Below are positions 41,094 to 49,085 of a DNA stretch of 52,107 nt, piece after piece. Both the position numbers and the translations under genes were made by a program. Source of the DNA: Oscillospiraceae bacterium (GTDB taxonomy: Bacteria > Bacillota > Clostridia > Oscillospirales > CAG-272); NCBI GenBank assembly GCA_015064415.1, contig SVSG01000014.1:1-52107 (forward strand), in the 5' to 3' direction. Each line of letters starts with the position of its first letter. Position 1 is the first letter of the stretch. The notes under the pieces are model-generated. The model made no database searches and had not been told where the DNA came from. It was given only the letters and a program-made list of their open reading frames with translations.

Positions 41094-42418
41094 TATGCGT
41101 CCACCTCCGTTTCCGACTTTTGCGCAAGGCGCTCGGCCAGCGCCTCATCATCCAGGAAGTGGATGATCACAAAGGTGGGGCGACCGTCCTCCACCGTGTC
41201 CACGGTGAACTCCAGATGGTCATAAAGGAAGCACTCATCCTGCTCGGGCATGTGTCCCAGCGTTTCCAGCATCAAGGTGATCACGGGCTTTGCCGCAATG
41301 TGGCGCGGTGCCTGATACAGCCCCGCCCGCTCGTAAACGCTGCCCAGCAGCATATGAGTGTTGACGCGATAGCGATCGCCTCCCAGCGTCTGGAAGTTCT
41401 GGTCCACCACGTCCTCCTCGTCAAAGATCTCGCCCACCAGCTCCTCAAGAATATCCTCGATGGTGACAAGACCCAAGATCTTTTTATGTTCGTCCCGCAC
41501 AAGCGCAATGTGATGCTTGTGCTGGCGCATATCGGTCAGTATATCGTCGATCTTTGCGTCCTCGCGCACAAATTGCGGCGCGGAAAGCATCGAACGGACC
41601 TTAACCCTTGGATTACGGCGATACTCCATCAAGAACGTGCGCGTGCGCAACGTGCCGATGATGTGGTCGGGATCCCCTGCGTATACGGGAATGCGCGAAT
41701 GGTTGGCGTTGCGGATCACCTCCAACACCTCGGGGGTGGAGGCAGCCACGTTCAGCATCTCCATATCGCGTGCCATCGTCATGATGTCACCGACAACGGT
41801 ATCTCCGAATTCGAGTGCGGATTTGAGCATATCGCCTCGCTCCTCGTCCACGACGCCCTCCTCCTCGACCGTATCCAGAATTTCCTTAAGCTCCTCCTCG
41901 GTAAAGGACGGGTCTGCCTCCTTTTTGGAGAACAGACGCATCACCGCATTGGAGATCATCGTGAAAAATGCAGATATGGGGGTCAGCACGCGCATCAGCA
42001 CACGCAGCGAGCGCTGAAAGAACAGCGACACGCTTTGTGCACGGTCATTGGCAAAGCTTTTCGGGATCATTTCGCTGAGCAAAAAGATCACCGCGGTGGT
42101 TGCCGCCGAGCACAGAATGGAAAAGGTGAAGGAATTGATGAAGGCCTCGCCCTTGTAGGCGAAGATCTCCGAGGCGATCACAGTTGCCACAGAGGCGCCT
42201 GCGATCTTGGTGACGTTGTTGCCGACCAAAAGCGTGGATAGTGCTTTTTCAAAGTGGTTCAGCACGTAAAGCACGCCCTTAGCGCGCTTGTTGCCGTCAT
42301 CCGCAAGTGTCTTGATTTTGATTTTGTTGACCGCCGAGAACGAGCTTTCGGTTGCCGCAAAGTACGCACCGCCGATCACGCAAAGAGCAAATACAATCCA
42401 TAAGGGTATACTGCCCAT
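41093..42418 (-). CDS. CNNM/CorC-HlyC family membrane protein with CBS pair (paralogue 1)
   Basis: 441 residues, same architecture as its downstream neighbour: AYFAATESSFSAVNKIKIK and SEMIPKSFANDR in the membrane domain, EEEGVVDEERGDMLKSALEF linker, CBS pair with VRDEHKKILGLVTIEDILEELVGEIFDEED, and a CorC_HlyC C-terminus. It retains the E-x-x-P-K of the membrane core. The two paralogues have diverged considerably, so the duplication is old. It is the first gene of the pair, with a consensus promoter just upstream. Probable divalent-cation exporter or sensor. Confidence 0.93.
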   Translation of the reverse strand: MGSIPLWIVFALCVIGGAYFAATESSFSAVNKIKIKTLADDGNKRAKGVLYVLNHFEKALSTLLVGNNVTKIAGASVATVIASEIFAYKGEAFINSFTFSILCSAATTAVIFLLSEMIPKSFANDRAQSVSLFFQRSLRVLMRVLTPISAFFTMISNAVMRLFSKKEADPSFTEEELKEILDTVEEEGVVDEERGDMLKSALEFGDTVVGDIMTMARDMEMLNVAASTPEVLEVIRNANHSRIPVYAGDPDHIIGTLRTRTFLMEYRRNPRVKVRSMLSAPQFVREDAKIDDILTDMRQHKHHIALVRDEHKKILGLVTIEDILEELVGEIFDEEDVVDQNFQTLGGDRYRVNTHMLLGSVYERAGLYQAPRHIAAKPVITLMLETLGHMPEQDECFLYDHLEFTVDTVEDGRPTFVIIHFLDDEALAERLAQKSETEVDA

Positions 42419-42458
42419 GAGAAAAAAACCATCTCCTTTTTATATAGTATCGTTTCTC

Positions 42459-42487
42459 ATTATATCATATATAGAAATATTTGTCAA
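42459..42487 (-). promoter_or_regulatory. promoter for the CNNM gene pair
   Basis: On the minus strand: TTGACA, 17 nt, TATAAT. Confidence 0.82.
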
Positions 42488-42577
42488 GGCAAACCGCGAG
42501 AATGATGAAGAACCGCGTCGTTTGTTTGCGGGTGTGCACCACCGATCCTCCGTCGCGGATGGCGGGCGACGGGCTTG

Positions 42578-42776
42578 TGCGCCAAACAAAAAAAGGGACG
42601 GCAGATTTCGATGCAAAAGGCGTGAATCGGCGTGCAGGCGTACAACACGTACGTCAAGCGTCGAATCGCGGCTCCCCTACCGCTTGTGCCCAAACAAAAA
42701 GGGGCGGCAGATTTCGATGCAAAAGGCGTGAATCGGCGTGCAGGCGTACAACACGTACGTCAAGCGTCGAATCGCG
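42578..42776. repeat. intergenic direct repeats of about 90 bp
   Basis: Two nearly identical copies at about 42578-42670 and 42686-42776, each with CAAACAAAAA, GGGCGGCAGATTTCGATGC (GGGACGG in copy 1), AAAAGGCGTGAATCGGCGTG and CAAGCGTCGAATCGCG. Each unit contains ACACGTACGT. In-frame translations exist on both strands but have no ribosome binding site, so I read this as a non-coding repeat in the 42419-42800 gap. Confidence 0.8.
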
Positions 42777-42800
42777 ACTTTGGCGCGAAATATACCGTCC

Positions 42801-43616
42801 CTACCTTTGGCGTTTTTTGTATTCGGTGGGCGAGATGCCCTTTTCGCTTTTAAAGACCTTGCAAAAGTAAGAGGAGGAGTTAAATCCGCAGCGCATGGCG
42901 ATCTCGGTAAGGTTTCCCTCCTTGCGCTTGATCATCTCACACGCCTCGCGGATCTTGATGGTGTTGAGATAGGTGACAAGCGAGATGCCGAGGTTCTTGT
43001 TGAAGATGCGGCACAGGTGATATTTGGAGATGAAAAAGTGATCTGCGATCTCCTCAATATCCGTGATCTGGCTGTAATTTTCGTTGATGTGCTTGACCAC
43101 CTGCGCCACGCGCGCATCCGCATAATCGTGGGGGACGTAGGTGTTATTTGCGTACACCATCGTGAAAAGCAAGCGATACAGATACCCCGCCAGCATCGGC
43201 TCGTTTTGCGGCGTGCCCTCACGCTCGGCACGCGTGTATTCGGAAAGCAGGGTGTGCAACACGGCAGAAAGCTGCTCACGCTCGCGCTCATCCCCACGGA
43301 ACACGAAGGGGCGGCGCTCTATGATCGGCGCCAGCGCCTCACGCGTAAAATATTTTGCAAGAAATTCCTTGGAAAAATGGATCAGAAAGCGGGACGCGCC
43401 CTTGCCCGCGGTGCGGTGCAGCATCCCGCGCGGGATCAGCACCATATCCCCCTCGGTCAGCTTGAAAAAGCGGTCCTCGATAAAATATTCGCGCTCACCC
43501 TTGATCAAAAAATACAGCTCGAAGGTACGGTGATGATGCATCGCATACATCGCCCCGCGATATTCTTCCTTCTCAATGAAAAAATCGGCGGATTCCACAA
43601 GCTCGATCTGCGGCAT
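42801..43616 (-). CDS. AraC family transcriptional regulator
   Basis: 271 residues from the ATG preceded by GGGAGGGAATGAT. The N-terminal cupin has AMHHHRTFELYFLIKGEREYFIEDRFFKLTEGDMVLIPRGMLHRT, the typical metal-less sugar-binding beta-barrel of AraC proteins. The C-terminal 100 residues carry ITDIEEIADHFFISKYHLCRIF and LTEIAMRCGFNSSSYFCKVFKSEKGISPTEY. It is divergent from a serine hydrolase gene. The shared upstream region contains GGCAATATTTT, also found repeatedly in the uronate divergent region, so this protein is a candidate activator of both loci. Confidence 0.93.
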   Translation of the reverse strand: MPQIELVESADFFIEKEEYRGAMYAMHHHRTFELYFLIKGEREYFIEDRFFKLTEGDMVLIPRGMLHRTAGKGASRFLIHFSKEFLAKYFTREALAPIIERRPFVFRGDEREREQLSAVLHTLLSEYTRAEREGTPQNEPMLAGYLYRLLFTMVYANNTYVPHDYADARVAQVVKHINENYSQITDIEEIADHFFISKYHLCRIFNKNLGISLVTYLNTIKIREACEMIKRKEGNLTEIAMRCGFNSSSYFCKVFKSEKGISPTEYKKRQR

Positions 43617-43641
43617 ATCATTCCCTCCCTTCTCTTTTTTC

Positions 43642-43670
43642 ATTATACACGATACGATGAAAAAAAGCAA
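43642..43670 (-). promoter_or_regulatory. promoter for the AraC gene at 43616
   Basis: On the minus strand: TTGCTT, 17 nt, TATAAT. Confidence 0.72.
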
Positions 43671-43708
43671 GCGAATTTGCGCAAGAAAATACAATTTTCA
43701 AAAAAGAT

Positions 43709-43750
43709 GGCAATATTTTGATATTATTTTGACAAGGCATGCTTTATAAT
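43709..43750 (+). promoter_or_regulatory. putative operator and promoter region of the serine hydrolase gene
   Basis: GGCAATATTTTG at 43709-43720 repeats the motif of the uronate divergent region. A TATAAT at 43745-43750 has no properly spaced -35 (TTGACA lies only 10 nt upstream), which points to activator dependence. Confidence 0.4.
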
Positions 43751-43787
43751 TAAGAATGAAAAAATTTACCCCAAGGAGGGCTTTTTT

Positions 43788-45251
43788 ATGGATTTTCGCA
43801 CCCCTGAGCAAATGGGCATTTCCTCCCGCCACGTTCTGAATTTTTACAAGGAGCTGGACTACTGGCATCTTTCCACCCACGCGGTGATCCTCTCGCGCGG
43901 TAACCACTTCTTCTCGGAGTGCTACTATGCGCCCTTCCACAAGGACTTTCAGCACCGCATGTACTCCACGTCCAAATCCTTTGTGTCGATCGCCATCGGC
44001 TTCGCCGAGGAGGAGGGGCTGCTCTCCCTTGACGATCCGCTTTGCAAGTTTTTCCCCGAATACAAACACCTCAATCAGCACAAGACCACCATCCGCGAGA
44101 TGCTGCAGATGCGCACCTCGATGGATGCCAGCGGCACGGGCTGGTTCAAGGCGCGCACCGAGGACCGCGCCGCCTACTATTTTGCAAAAAATCCGCAAAA
44201 GCACGCGGGTACGGCCTTCTATTACGACAGCACGGGCAGCTTTATGCTGGGCAGCGTGGTCGAGCAGGTCACGGGCATGCCTTTCCTTGACTATTTGAAG
44301 AAAAAGGTACTGAACGGTATCGGTTTTTCCAAGGATTCCACCTGCCTCAAGTGCCCCGGCGGGCACTCCTGGGGGGATAGCGGCGTGCTTTGCACCGCGC
44401 GCGATCTGTGGCTGTTTGCCCGCTTTGTCCTCAACGGCGGCACGTGGGAGGGCAAGCGCTACCTCAATGAAAAATACGTGAAGGACGCCACCACCCCCTC
44501 CACGCCCACCAACCCTTACGGCTTTGGGGATATGCACGATCTGCAGGGCTACGGCTACCAGTTCTGGGGCGCGCCGCGCGGCTGCTTTGCCACGCTCGGT
44601 ATGGGCAATCAGGTCTCCTTCTGCGATCCCGCGCACGATTTCATTTTCGTCATCAACTCGGATAACCAGGGCAACAGCAACGCCTACGAGCAGATCTTCC
44701 GCGCACTTTACCACAACATCATCGACCACCTGGGCGACCCGCTCCCCGAGTATCCCGAGGCGCTCGCGGAGCTGAACGAGTATCTTGCCACGCGAAAGCT
44801 GTTCACGCTTTACGAAAGCCCCACAAGCCCGATGTCCGCAAAGATCAGCGGCAAGACCTTCCTTTGTGACGAAAGCGAAAGCGGCATCAAGTGGTTCCGT
44901 CTGGATTTCGAAGGCGACGAGGGCAAGCTCACCTATGAGAACGCGCAGGGCGAAAAGTGCATGACCTTCGGCTTTGGGCACAACGTATTTGAAAAGTTCC
45001 CCGAGGAGGGCTACTCCGACCTCGTCGGCAGCGTGCGCTGCCCCGGTAACTACTACAACGCGGCATTTTCCGCCGACTGGCCCGCCGAGGACACGCTCCG
45101 CGTGCGCGTGCAGATCATCGACAAATACTTTGCCAACCTTTCGATGCTCTTCTGCTTCCGCGACGAGAACACCGTCACCCTGCGTATGGAGAAAAAGGCG
45201 GAGGACTTTCTTGACGAATACAAGGGTCTTGTCAACGCAAAAGCAAAATAA
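43788..45251 (+). CDS. beta-lactamase-fold serine hydrolase
   Basis: 487 residues, start after CCAAGGAGGGCTTTTTT, no signal peptide. Class C beta-lactamase/esterase motifs are visible: S60-T-S-K63 (nucleophile and base), Y146-D-S148 (Y-x-S/N), and a later loop PGGHSWGDSGVLCTARDLWLFARFVL. The catalytic domain covers about 1-350, and a further strand-rich domain of 130 residues follows, as in several esterase-type relatives. Lack of a signal argues against a periplasmic or extracellular beta-lactamase; a cytoplasmic ester or amide hydrolase, for instance removing acyl groups from imported sugars, is likelier. It is divergent from an AraC regulator. Confidence 0.88.
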   Translation: MDFRTPEQMGISSRHVLNFYKELDYWHLSTHAVILSRGNHFFSECYYAPFHKDFQHRMYSTSKSFVSIAIGFAEEEGLLSLDDPLCKFFPEYKHLNQHKTTIREMLQMRTSMDASGTGWFKARTEDRAAYYFAKNPQKHAGTAFYYDSTGSFMLGSVVEQVTGMPFLDYLKKKVLNGIGFSKDSTCLKCPGGHSWGDSGVLCTARDLWLFARFVLNGGTWEGKRYLNEKYVKDATTPSTPTNPYGFGDMHDLQGYGYQFWGAPRGCFATLGMGNQVSFCDPAHDFIFVINSDNQGNSNAYEQIFRALYHNIIDHLGDPLPEYPEALAELNEYLATRKLFTLYESPTSPMSAKISGKTFLCDESESGIKWFRLDFEGDEGKLTYENAQGEKCMTFGFGHNVFEKFPEEGYSDLVGSVRCPGNYYNAAFSADWPAEDTLRVRVQIIDKYFANLSMLFCFRDENTVTLRMEKKAEDFLDEYKGLVNAKAK

Positions 45252-45277
45252 ACTCGTACCGTTTGGGTACTAATTGC

Positions 45278-45310
45278 AAAAATCTCCCCGCCGATGGCGG
45301 GGAGATTTTT
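45278..45310 (+). terminator. intrinsic terminator after the serine hydrolase gene
   Basis: AAAAATCTCCCCGCC / GGCGGGGAGATTTTT with a GAT loop. Confidence 0.92.
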
Positions 45311-45372
45311 CTTCTTCAAAGCAAGCACCTTTGCGCCTGTTTTGAGGGGAAATGTTCGATTTCGGCACATAC

Positions 45373-45415
45373 GTGTCAAGATTTTCTTGACACGCGCGCT
45401 CTTGTGCGGTATAAT
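45373..45415 (+). promoter_or_regulatory. promoter with overlapping inverted-repeat operator
   Basis: TTGACA at 45387-45392, 17 nt, TATAAT at 45410-45415. The -35 lies inside the right arm of a perfect inverted repeat GTGTCAAG-ATTTT-CTTGACAC (45373-45393), which suggests a repressor site. Confidence 0.7.
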
Positions 45416-45445
45416 GAAGGCAACAAAACAACGGGAGGACACCGT

Positions 45446-46393
45446 ATGAAAATCGTTGTAGGGGATGCCGCCACGCTCGGCACCGATCTGGACCTTTCGC
45501 ACCTTTGTGCGCTTGGCGAGGTGGAGATCTATCCCACCACCGCGCCGCACGAGATCGCCACGCGCTTTGCGGGCGCGGACGTGGCCGTCATCAACAAGCT
45601 GCGCATCAACCGCGACACGTTGGGCGATCACCCCACCCTCAAGCTTGTGGCGGAGTGCGCCACGGGCTTTGACAACGTCGATCTTGGCTACTGCCGCGCG
45701 CACGGCATTGCCGTTGCCAACGTGAAGGGCTACTCCACGCACAGCGTGGCACAGCTTACGCTTGCGATAGCCCTCTCACTCGCCACAAATCTGCCCGATT
45801 TCCGCGCTTGTGTGGCAAGTGGCTCTTACACCGACGCGGGGATCGCAAACCGCTTGGAGCCCGTTTTTCACGAGTTGTACGGCAAAACCTGGGGCGTTGT
45901 CGGCGCGGGCAACATCGGTGCACAGGTCGCGGCCGTGGCGCGCGCGATGGGATGCCGCGTAATCGGCTTTTCCCGCACGCCAAAGCCCGGTATTGAGCAG
46001 GTTTCACTGGACGAGCTTTGCCGTATTTCCGACGTGATCTCGGTGCATCTGCCCCTTTGCGCCGAAACGCGCGGCATCATTGGCAAAAAGCAGATCGCGC
46101 TGATGAAAAAGAACGCGATCTTTATTAACGTCGCGCGCGGCGCCGTCACCGACGAGCAGGCGCTTGCCGACGCGATCACAGAGGGGCGCATCGGCGCCCT
46201 CGGCGTGGACGTGTACTCCGTCGAGCCCTTCCCCACAACTCACCCCTTCTATCCCATTCGCAATCATCCGCGCGTCTGCTTTACGCCGCACATGGCGTGG
46301 GGCGCGGTGGAGGCGCGCGAGCGGTGTCTGTTTGAGGTGGCGGAGAACATTCGCGCCTTCATCTGCGGCGAGCGCCGCAACCGCCTTGACTGA
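45446..46393 (+). CDS. D-isomer-specific 2-hydroxyacid dehydrogenase
   Basis: 315 residues, start after ACGGGAGGACACCGT. The NAD loop GAGNIG is at 153-158 in VVGAGNIGAQVA, the catalytic Arg is in VARGAVTDEQAL (Arg231), a Glu follows in the EPFP region near residue 263, and the catalytic His is in FTPHMAWG. N-terminal AECATGFDNVDLGYC is the substrate-binding segment typical of this family. It reduces a 2-keto acid to the D-hydroxy acid, such as D-lactate, hydroxypyruvate/glycerate or a longer acid. Single gene with its own promoter and terminator; the substrate is uncertain. Confidence 0.93.
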   Translation: MKIVVGDAATLGTDLDLSHLCALGEVEIYPTTAPHEIATRFAGADVAVINKLRINRDTLGDHPTLKLVAECATGFDNVDLGYCRAHGIAVANVKGYSTHSVAQLTLAIALSLATNLPDFRACVASGSYTDAGIANRLEPVFHELYGKTWGVVGAGNIGAQVAAVARAMGCRVIGFSRTPKPGIEQVSLDELCRISDVISVHLPLCAETRGIIGKKQIALMKKNAIFINVARGAVTDEQALADAITEGRIGALGVDVYSVEPFPTTHPFYPIRNHPRVCFTPHMAWGAVEARERCLFEVAENIRAFICGERRNRLD

Positions 46394-46397
46394 AAAA

Positions 46398-46430
46398 GGG
46401 GAGGCGTTTTTTAAGGAAAAACGCCTCCCC
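46398..46430 (+). terminator. intrinsic terminator after the hydroxyacid dehydrogenase gene
   Basis: GGGGAGGCGTTTTT / AAAAACGCCTCCCC, then CTCTTTTTCTCGCCC. A second stretch CCCTCTTTTTCTCGCCC recurs at about 46554-46570. Confidence 0.88.
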
Positions 46431-46586
46431 CTCTTTTTCTCGCCCACGCGAGAAAATTCACCCCCACCCAAAACCTTTTTACACAATAAAAGCAGCACTT
46501 ACTTCCTTTGAAAGTAAAAAATCCAAGCAAGGAAAAAGCATTTTCAAGGTTCCCCCTCTTTTTCTCGCCCGTGCGAAAATTTTTTA

Positions 46587-46612
46587 CCCGCCGTCCCGAA
46601 TGACGGCGGGTA
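46587..46612 (-). terminator. intrinsic terminator after the XRE regulator gene
   Basis: CCCGCCGTC / GACGGCGGG with a short loop; on the minus strand it is followed by TAAAAAATTTT. Confidence 0.8.
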
Positions 46613-46617
46613 TTCTT

Positions 46618-46842
46618 TCATCTTAATTTGCGCGGCGTATCGATCATTCCCGCAATATAATCCAGAGAAACATTGTAAAATGAAGCCATTTTTTTCGCAA
46701 ACTCCAGCGGTATATCACAAACGCCCTGCTCATAGCGCGTATAGGTTGTCTTGTTCATATTCAGAATGGCCACCAGCGCATCTTGTGTCAAATCCCTATC
46801 CTCCCGCAGGTCCTTCAATCGATTCTTCAATCTGTCTTGCAT
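46618..46842 (-). CDS. XRE (Cro/C1-type) transcriptional regulator
   Basis: 74 residues, essentially one HTH_3 domain: RLKDLREDRDLTQDALVAILNMNKTTYTRYEQGVCDIPLEFAKKMASFYNVSLDYIAG. The recognition helix is around NKTTYTRYEQG. A GGAGC-type site precedes the ATG. It is divergent from a small gene and the intervening region carries palindromic sites, one of them inside the partner's promoter, so it most likely represses that promoter and perhaps its own. The gene pair is more AT-rich than its surroundings, consistent with an acquired module. Confidence 0.9.
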   Translation of the reverse strand: MQDRLKNRLKDLREDRDLTQDALVAILNMNKTTYTRYEQGVCDIPLEFAKKMASFYNVSLDYIAGMIDTPRKLR

Positions 46843-46865
46843 ACCAAGCTCCTCATTTTTTGATA

Positions 46866-46949
46866 CTCAAATTATAATATATTTTTTTGAAAAAGCCTTG
46901 ACAATGCTCAAATTTGAGTATACAATAAAAGAAACTACCCATATTTGAG
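46866..46949 (+). promoter_or_regulatory. XRE operator cluster and promoter of the small gene at 46967
   Basis: TTGACA at 46898-46903, 17 nt, TACAAT at 46921-46926. A perfect palindrome CTCAAATTTGAG (46907-46918) occupies the spacer. Half-sites CTCAAAT (46866) and ATTTGAG (46943-46949) flank it, giving an array with spacing of about 35-41 bp. Confidence 0.75.
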
Positions 46950-46966
46950 AATTCGGAGGTTTTAGT

Positions 46967-47221
46967 ATGACAGAAGATCAAATCAAGGAAAAGCTTTTGA
47001 AAGCAAGAGACAACATCAATACTTCCATACGAAATTTGCGCATCGACAGAATTGTGTTCTTTATGCTTGAATATTTGATGCAAGATGCAGATATGCCTTT
47101 TCAAATAAATGATAGTGATAAATATGCTTTCTTTTTACAGGCAAATGCGAATTTTGCCAATGATCTAAAAACGCTTTACACCGCTTGGAAGGAATTAGAG
47201 GAGCTTCAAGATATATCTTGA
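46967..47221 (+). CDS. small protein of unknown function, partner of the XRE regulator
   Basis: 84 residues with a strong site (CGGAGGTTTTAGT). It is mostly helical with no signal peptide or membrane helix: KEKLLKARDNINTSIRNLRIDRIVFFMLEYLMQDADMPFQINDSDKYAFFLQANANFANDLKTLYTAWKELEELQDIS. An amphipathic helix containing IDRIVFFMLEYLM is central. I do not recognise a family. The divergent, operator-controlled arrangement resembles toxin-antitoxin or small phage-type switch pairs, but nothing in the sequence proves toxicity. Confidence 0.65.
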   Translation: MTEDQIKEKLLKARDNINTSIRNLRIDRIVFFMLEYLMQDADMPFQINDSDKYAFFLQANANFANDLKTLYTAWKELEELQDIS

Positions 47222-47228
47222 GCTCCTC
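47198..47228 (+). terminator. hairpin at the end of the small gene
   Basis: GAGGAGC-T-TCAAGAT / ATCTTGA-GCTCCTC spans the stop codon. The T-run after it is weak, so termination is only probable. Confidence 0.5.
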
Positions 47229-47470
47229 TTCCAATGTGTATTATCTCTCCATACAGCGTGATATGCTTGACACAGACACGTCGCGGTCCCCCTCGCTTTG
47301 CAAGCACGCCGAACGTCCTCGCACGGCGAGAACGTCACCCCTTCGGGATGCGTGTGCCACTTCGCGGCAATCGCGGGATGCCATTCCCTACGGGTTTGTG
47401 TTTTTTGCCAAATCAAGCGGCCCAAGCACTCAAAAAGTCCAAAATCAAAGGTTTTCTCCTCATTCTCACC

Positions 47471-47499
47471 TTGCATTTTGTGCGAACAAGTGTTATAAT
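47471..47499 (+). promoter_or_regulatory. promoter for the GH109-like gene
   Basis: TTGCAT at 47471-47476, 17 nt, TATAAT at 47494-47499. The gap before it (47229-47470) has no convincing gene and loosely resembles the repeat-rich gap near 21.3-21.6 kb. Confidence 0.7.
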
Positions 47500-47530
47500 G
47501 AAGTCAAATCACCCCCGGGAGGAACAGAAA

Positions 47531-48808
47531 ATGAAGCAAACGATCAAGGTCGGTTACATCGGCTGCGGCCGTCGCGGGCGCAGTATCCTCAAGGAATGTC
47601 TTGCCAAAATGCGTGACGTGGAGGTCAAATATATCTGCGACGCCTCGCAACAGCGTATGGAGCGCGCCACCGCGCATCTGCTTGCCGGCGGTGCCGCACG
47701 CCCGCAATTCGTTACCGATTATCACGAAATTCTGCGCGACCCCGAGATCGACGCGGTGTTCGTGATGACGGGCTGGAGTGGGCGCCCGCAAATCGCCATG
47801 GAAGTGATGCGTGCGGGCAAATACGTTGCCATCGAGGTCGGCTGTGCCGACACGCTGGAGGAGTGCTTTGCGCTGGTCGACACTTACGAAGAGACGGGCA
47901 CGCCCCTGATGATGCTGGAAAACTGCTGCTACGGCAGACGCGAGCTGGCCGCCCTCAACATCATCAAAAAGGGTCTTTTCGGCGAGGTCGTACACGCCTC
48001 GGGCGGCTATCTGCATTATCTGAACGAGGGCGAGCTCTTCCGCGACATTGATACCGCGGAGATCCCGCACTATCGCATCGGCCACTACCGCGACCGCAAC
48101 CGCGAAAGCTATCCCACGCACGAGCTGGGCCCGCTTGCCAAGGCGCTTGACATCAACCGCGGCAACCGTATGGTGCGCCTCTCCTCTTTCGCCTCCAAGT
48201 CCTGCGGTCTCAAGCAATACGCCGCCGACCATCTCGGCGCGGACAGCGTATGGGCAAAGACCGAATACAAGCAGGGTGACATTGTGAACACGATCATCAC
48301 CTGTGCGGACGGTGCCACCATTCTTCTGACGCTGGACACCACCCTTCCCCGCCCCTATTACAGCCGTGGCTTCTCGATCCGCGGCACCAAGGGTATGTGC
48401 TATGAGGACGGCAACGTCTTTTACTTTGCCGGTATGCCCGAAACACGCCAGAACAAGGGCAACGAGGGCGACATGATGGAGCAGTACGAGCATCCGTTGC
48501 AAAAGGAATATCGCGCCGCCACCCAAGAGGGCGGTGCACACGCGGACGGCATTGACTGGCTGGTCTGTCGCGCCTTTGTGGAAAGCGTTAAGGCGGGCAC
48601 TCTCCCCCCGATTGACGTATACGATGCCGCCGCCTGGATGGCGGTGGGACCGCTTTCCGAGCAATCCATCGCGCAAAACGGTGCGCCCGTGGACTTCCCC
48701 GACTTTACGCGCGGCAAGTGGCAGAACCGCGAGCCCGCCGCCGAGAACAAGTACGCGCTTCACACCGTCATCGAGGATGACAGCATGCCCATCTTCCCCA
48801 AGATATAA
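47531..48808 (+). CDS. Gfo/Idh/MocA-fold protein resembling GH109 glycosidases
   Basis: 425 residues, start after GGGAGGAACAGAAA. The N-terminal NAD domain is VGYIGCGRRGRSI. The C-terminal part follows the GH109 pattern: SYPTHELGPLAKALDINRGNRM (the T-H-x-L-G-P...INRG-R block), HADGIDWLVCRAF, and DVYDAAAWMAVGPLSEQSI near the end. GH109 enzymes use tightly bound NAD in a redox mechanism to cleave alpha-N-acetylgalactosaminides. The usual EKP is replaced by EVG (VAIEVGCADT), as expected for glycosidase-type rather than dehydrogenase members. No secretion signal is visible, so the substrate would be imported. Substrate is inferred only from family resemblance. Confidence 0.75.
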   Translation: MKQTIKVGYIGCGRRGRSILKECLAKMRDVEVKYICDASQQRMERATAHLLAGGAARPQFVTDYHEILRDPEIDAVFVMTGWSGRPQIAMEVMRAGKYVAIEVGCADTLEECFALVDTYEETGTPLMMLENCCYGRRELAALNIIKKGLFGEVVHASGGYLHYLNEGELFRDIDTAEIPHYRIGHYRDRNRESYPTHELGPLAKALDINRGNRMVRLSSFASKSCGLKQYAADHLGADSVWAKTEYKQGDIVNTIITCADGATILLTLDTTLPRPYYSRGFSIRGTKGMCYEDGNVFYFAGMPETRQNKGNEGDMMEQYEHPLQKEYRAATQEGGAHADGIDWLVCRAFVESVKAGTLPPIDVYDAAAWMAVGPLSEQSIAQNGAPVDFPDFTRGKWQNREPAAENKYALHTVIEDDSMPIFPKI

Positions 48809-48810
48809 GC

Positions 48811-48846
48811 AAAACAGCAGGACGCCCGCGGGCGTCCTGCTGTTTT
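48811..48846 (+). terminator. intrinsic terminator after the GH109-like gene
   Basis: A perfect 18-bp palindromic stem, AAAACAGCAGGACGCCCG and its complement. Confidence 0.9.
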
Positions 48847-48874
48847 GATGATATATGGCGCAGGATAATCATCG

Positions 48875-48909
48875 AAAAAGCTCCGATGCGTAAGCATCGG
48901 AGCTTTTTC
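48875..48909 (-). terminator. intrinsic terminator after tRNA-Lys
   Basis: AAAAAGCTCCGATGC / GCATCGGAGCTTTTT with a GTAA loop, 5 nt beyond the tRNA 3' end. Confidence 0.88.
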
Positions 48910-48913
48910 TTTG

Positions 48914-48989
48914 TGGTGCACCTTCAGGGATTCGAACCCGGGACCCACTGATTAAGAGTCAGTTGCTCTACCAACTGAGCTAAAGGTGC
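48914..48989 (-). tRNA. tRNA-Lys (anticodon CUU)
   Basis: A 76-nt cloverleaf with encoded CCA. Acceptor GCACCTT pairs with AAGGTGC; the D-arm is GCTCAGTTGGTAGAGC; the anticodon loop CTCTTAA is closed by CTGA/TCAG, giving anticodon CTT; the T-arm contains GGTTCGAATCC. Confidence 0.97.
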
Positions 48990-49012
48990 ATATGCTTTTT
49001 CCGAACGTAAAG

Positions 49013-49041
49013 ATTATACCACTTTTCCCCTTACTTGTCAA
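49013..49041 (-). promoter_or_regulatory. promoter for tRNA-Lys
   Basis: On the minus strand: TTGACA, 17 nt, TATAAT, 23 nt before the tRNA. It marks the last host sequence before the putative integrated element. Confidence 0.85.
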
Positions 49042-49085
49042 TAGTTTTTTTGAAAAAAGTTCTCTTTTGTGAAGTTTATAATGTT

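Noticed and set aside
42481-42853. Overlapping open frames in the repeat gap (for example starting MQAYNTYVKRR)
   Set aside because: They arise from the duplicated non-coding unit and lack ribosome binding sites.
43788-45251. Antibiotic-resistance beta-lactamase
   Set aside because: The fold is shared, but there is no signal peptide, the protein is longer than class C enzymes, and the context is carbohydrate metabolism.
48914-48989. Integration of the element at the tRNA-Lys 3' end
   Set aside because: The element lies on the 5' side of the tRNA, beyond its intact promoter, and no duplicate of the tRNA 3' end is seen in the window.
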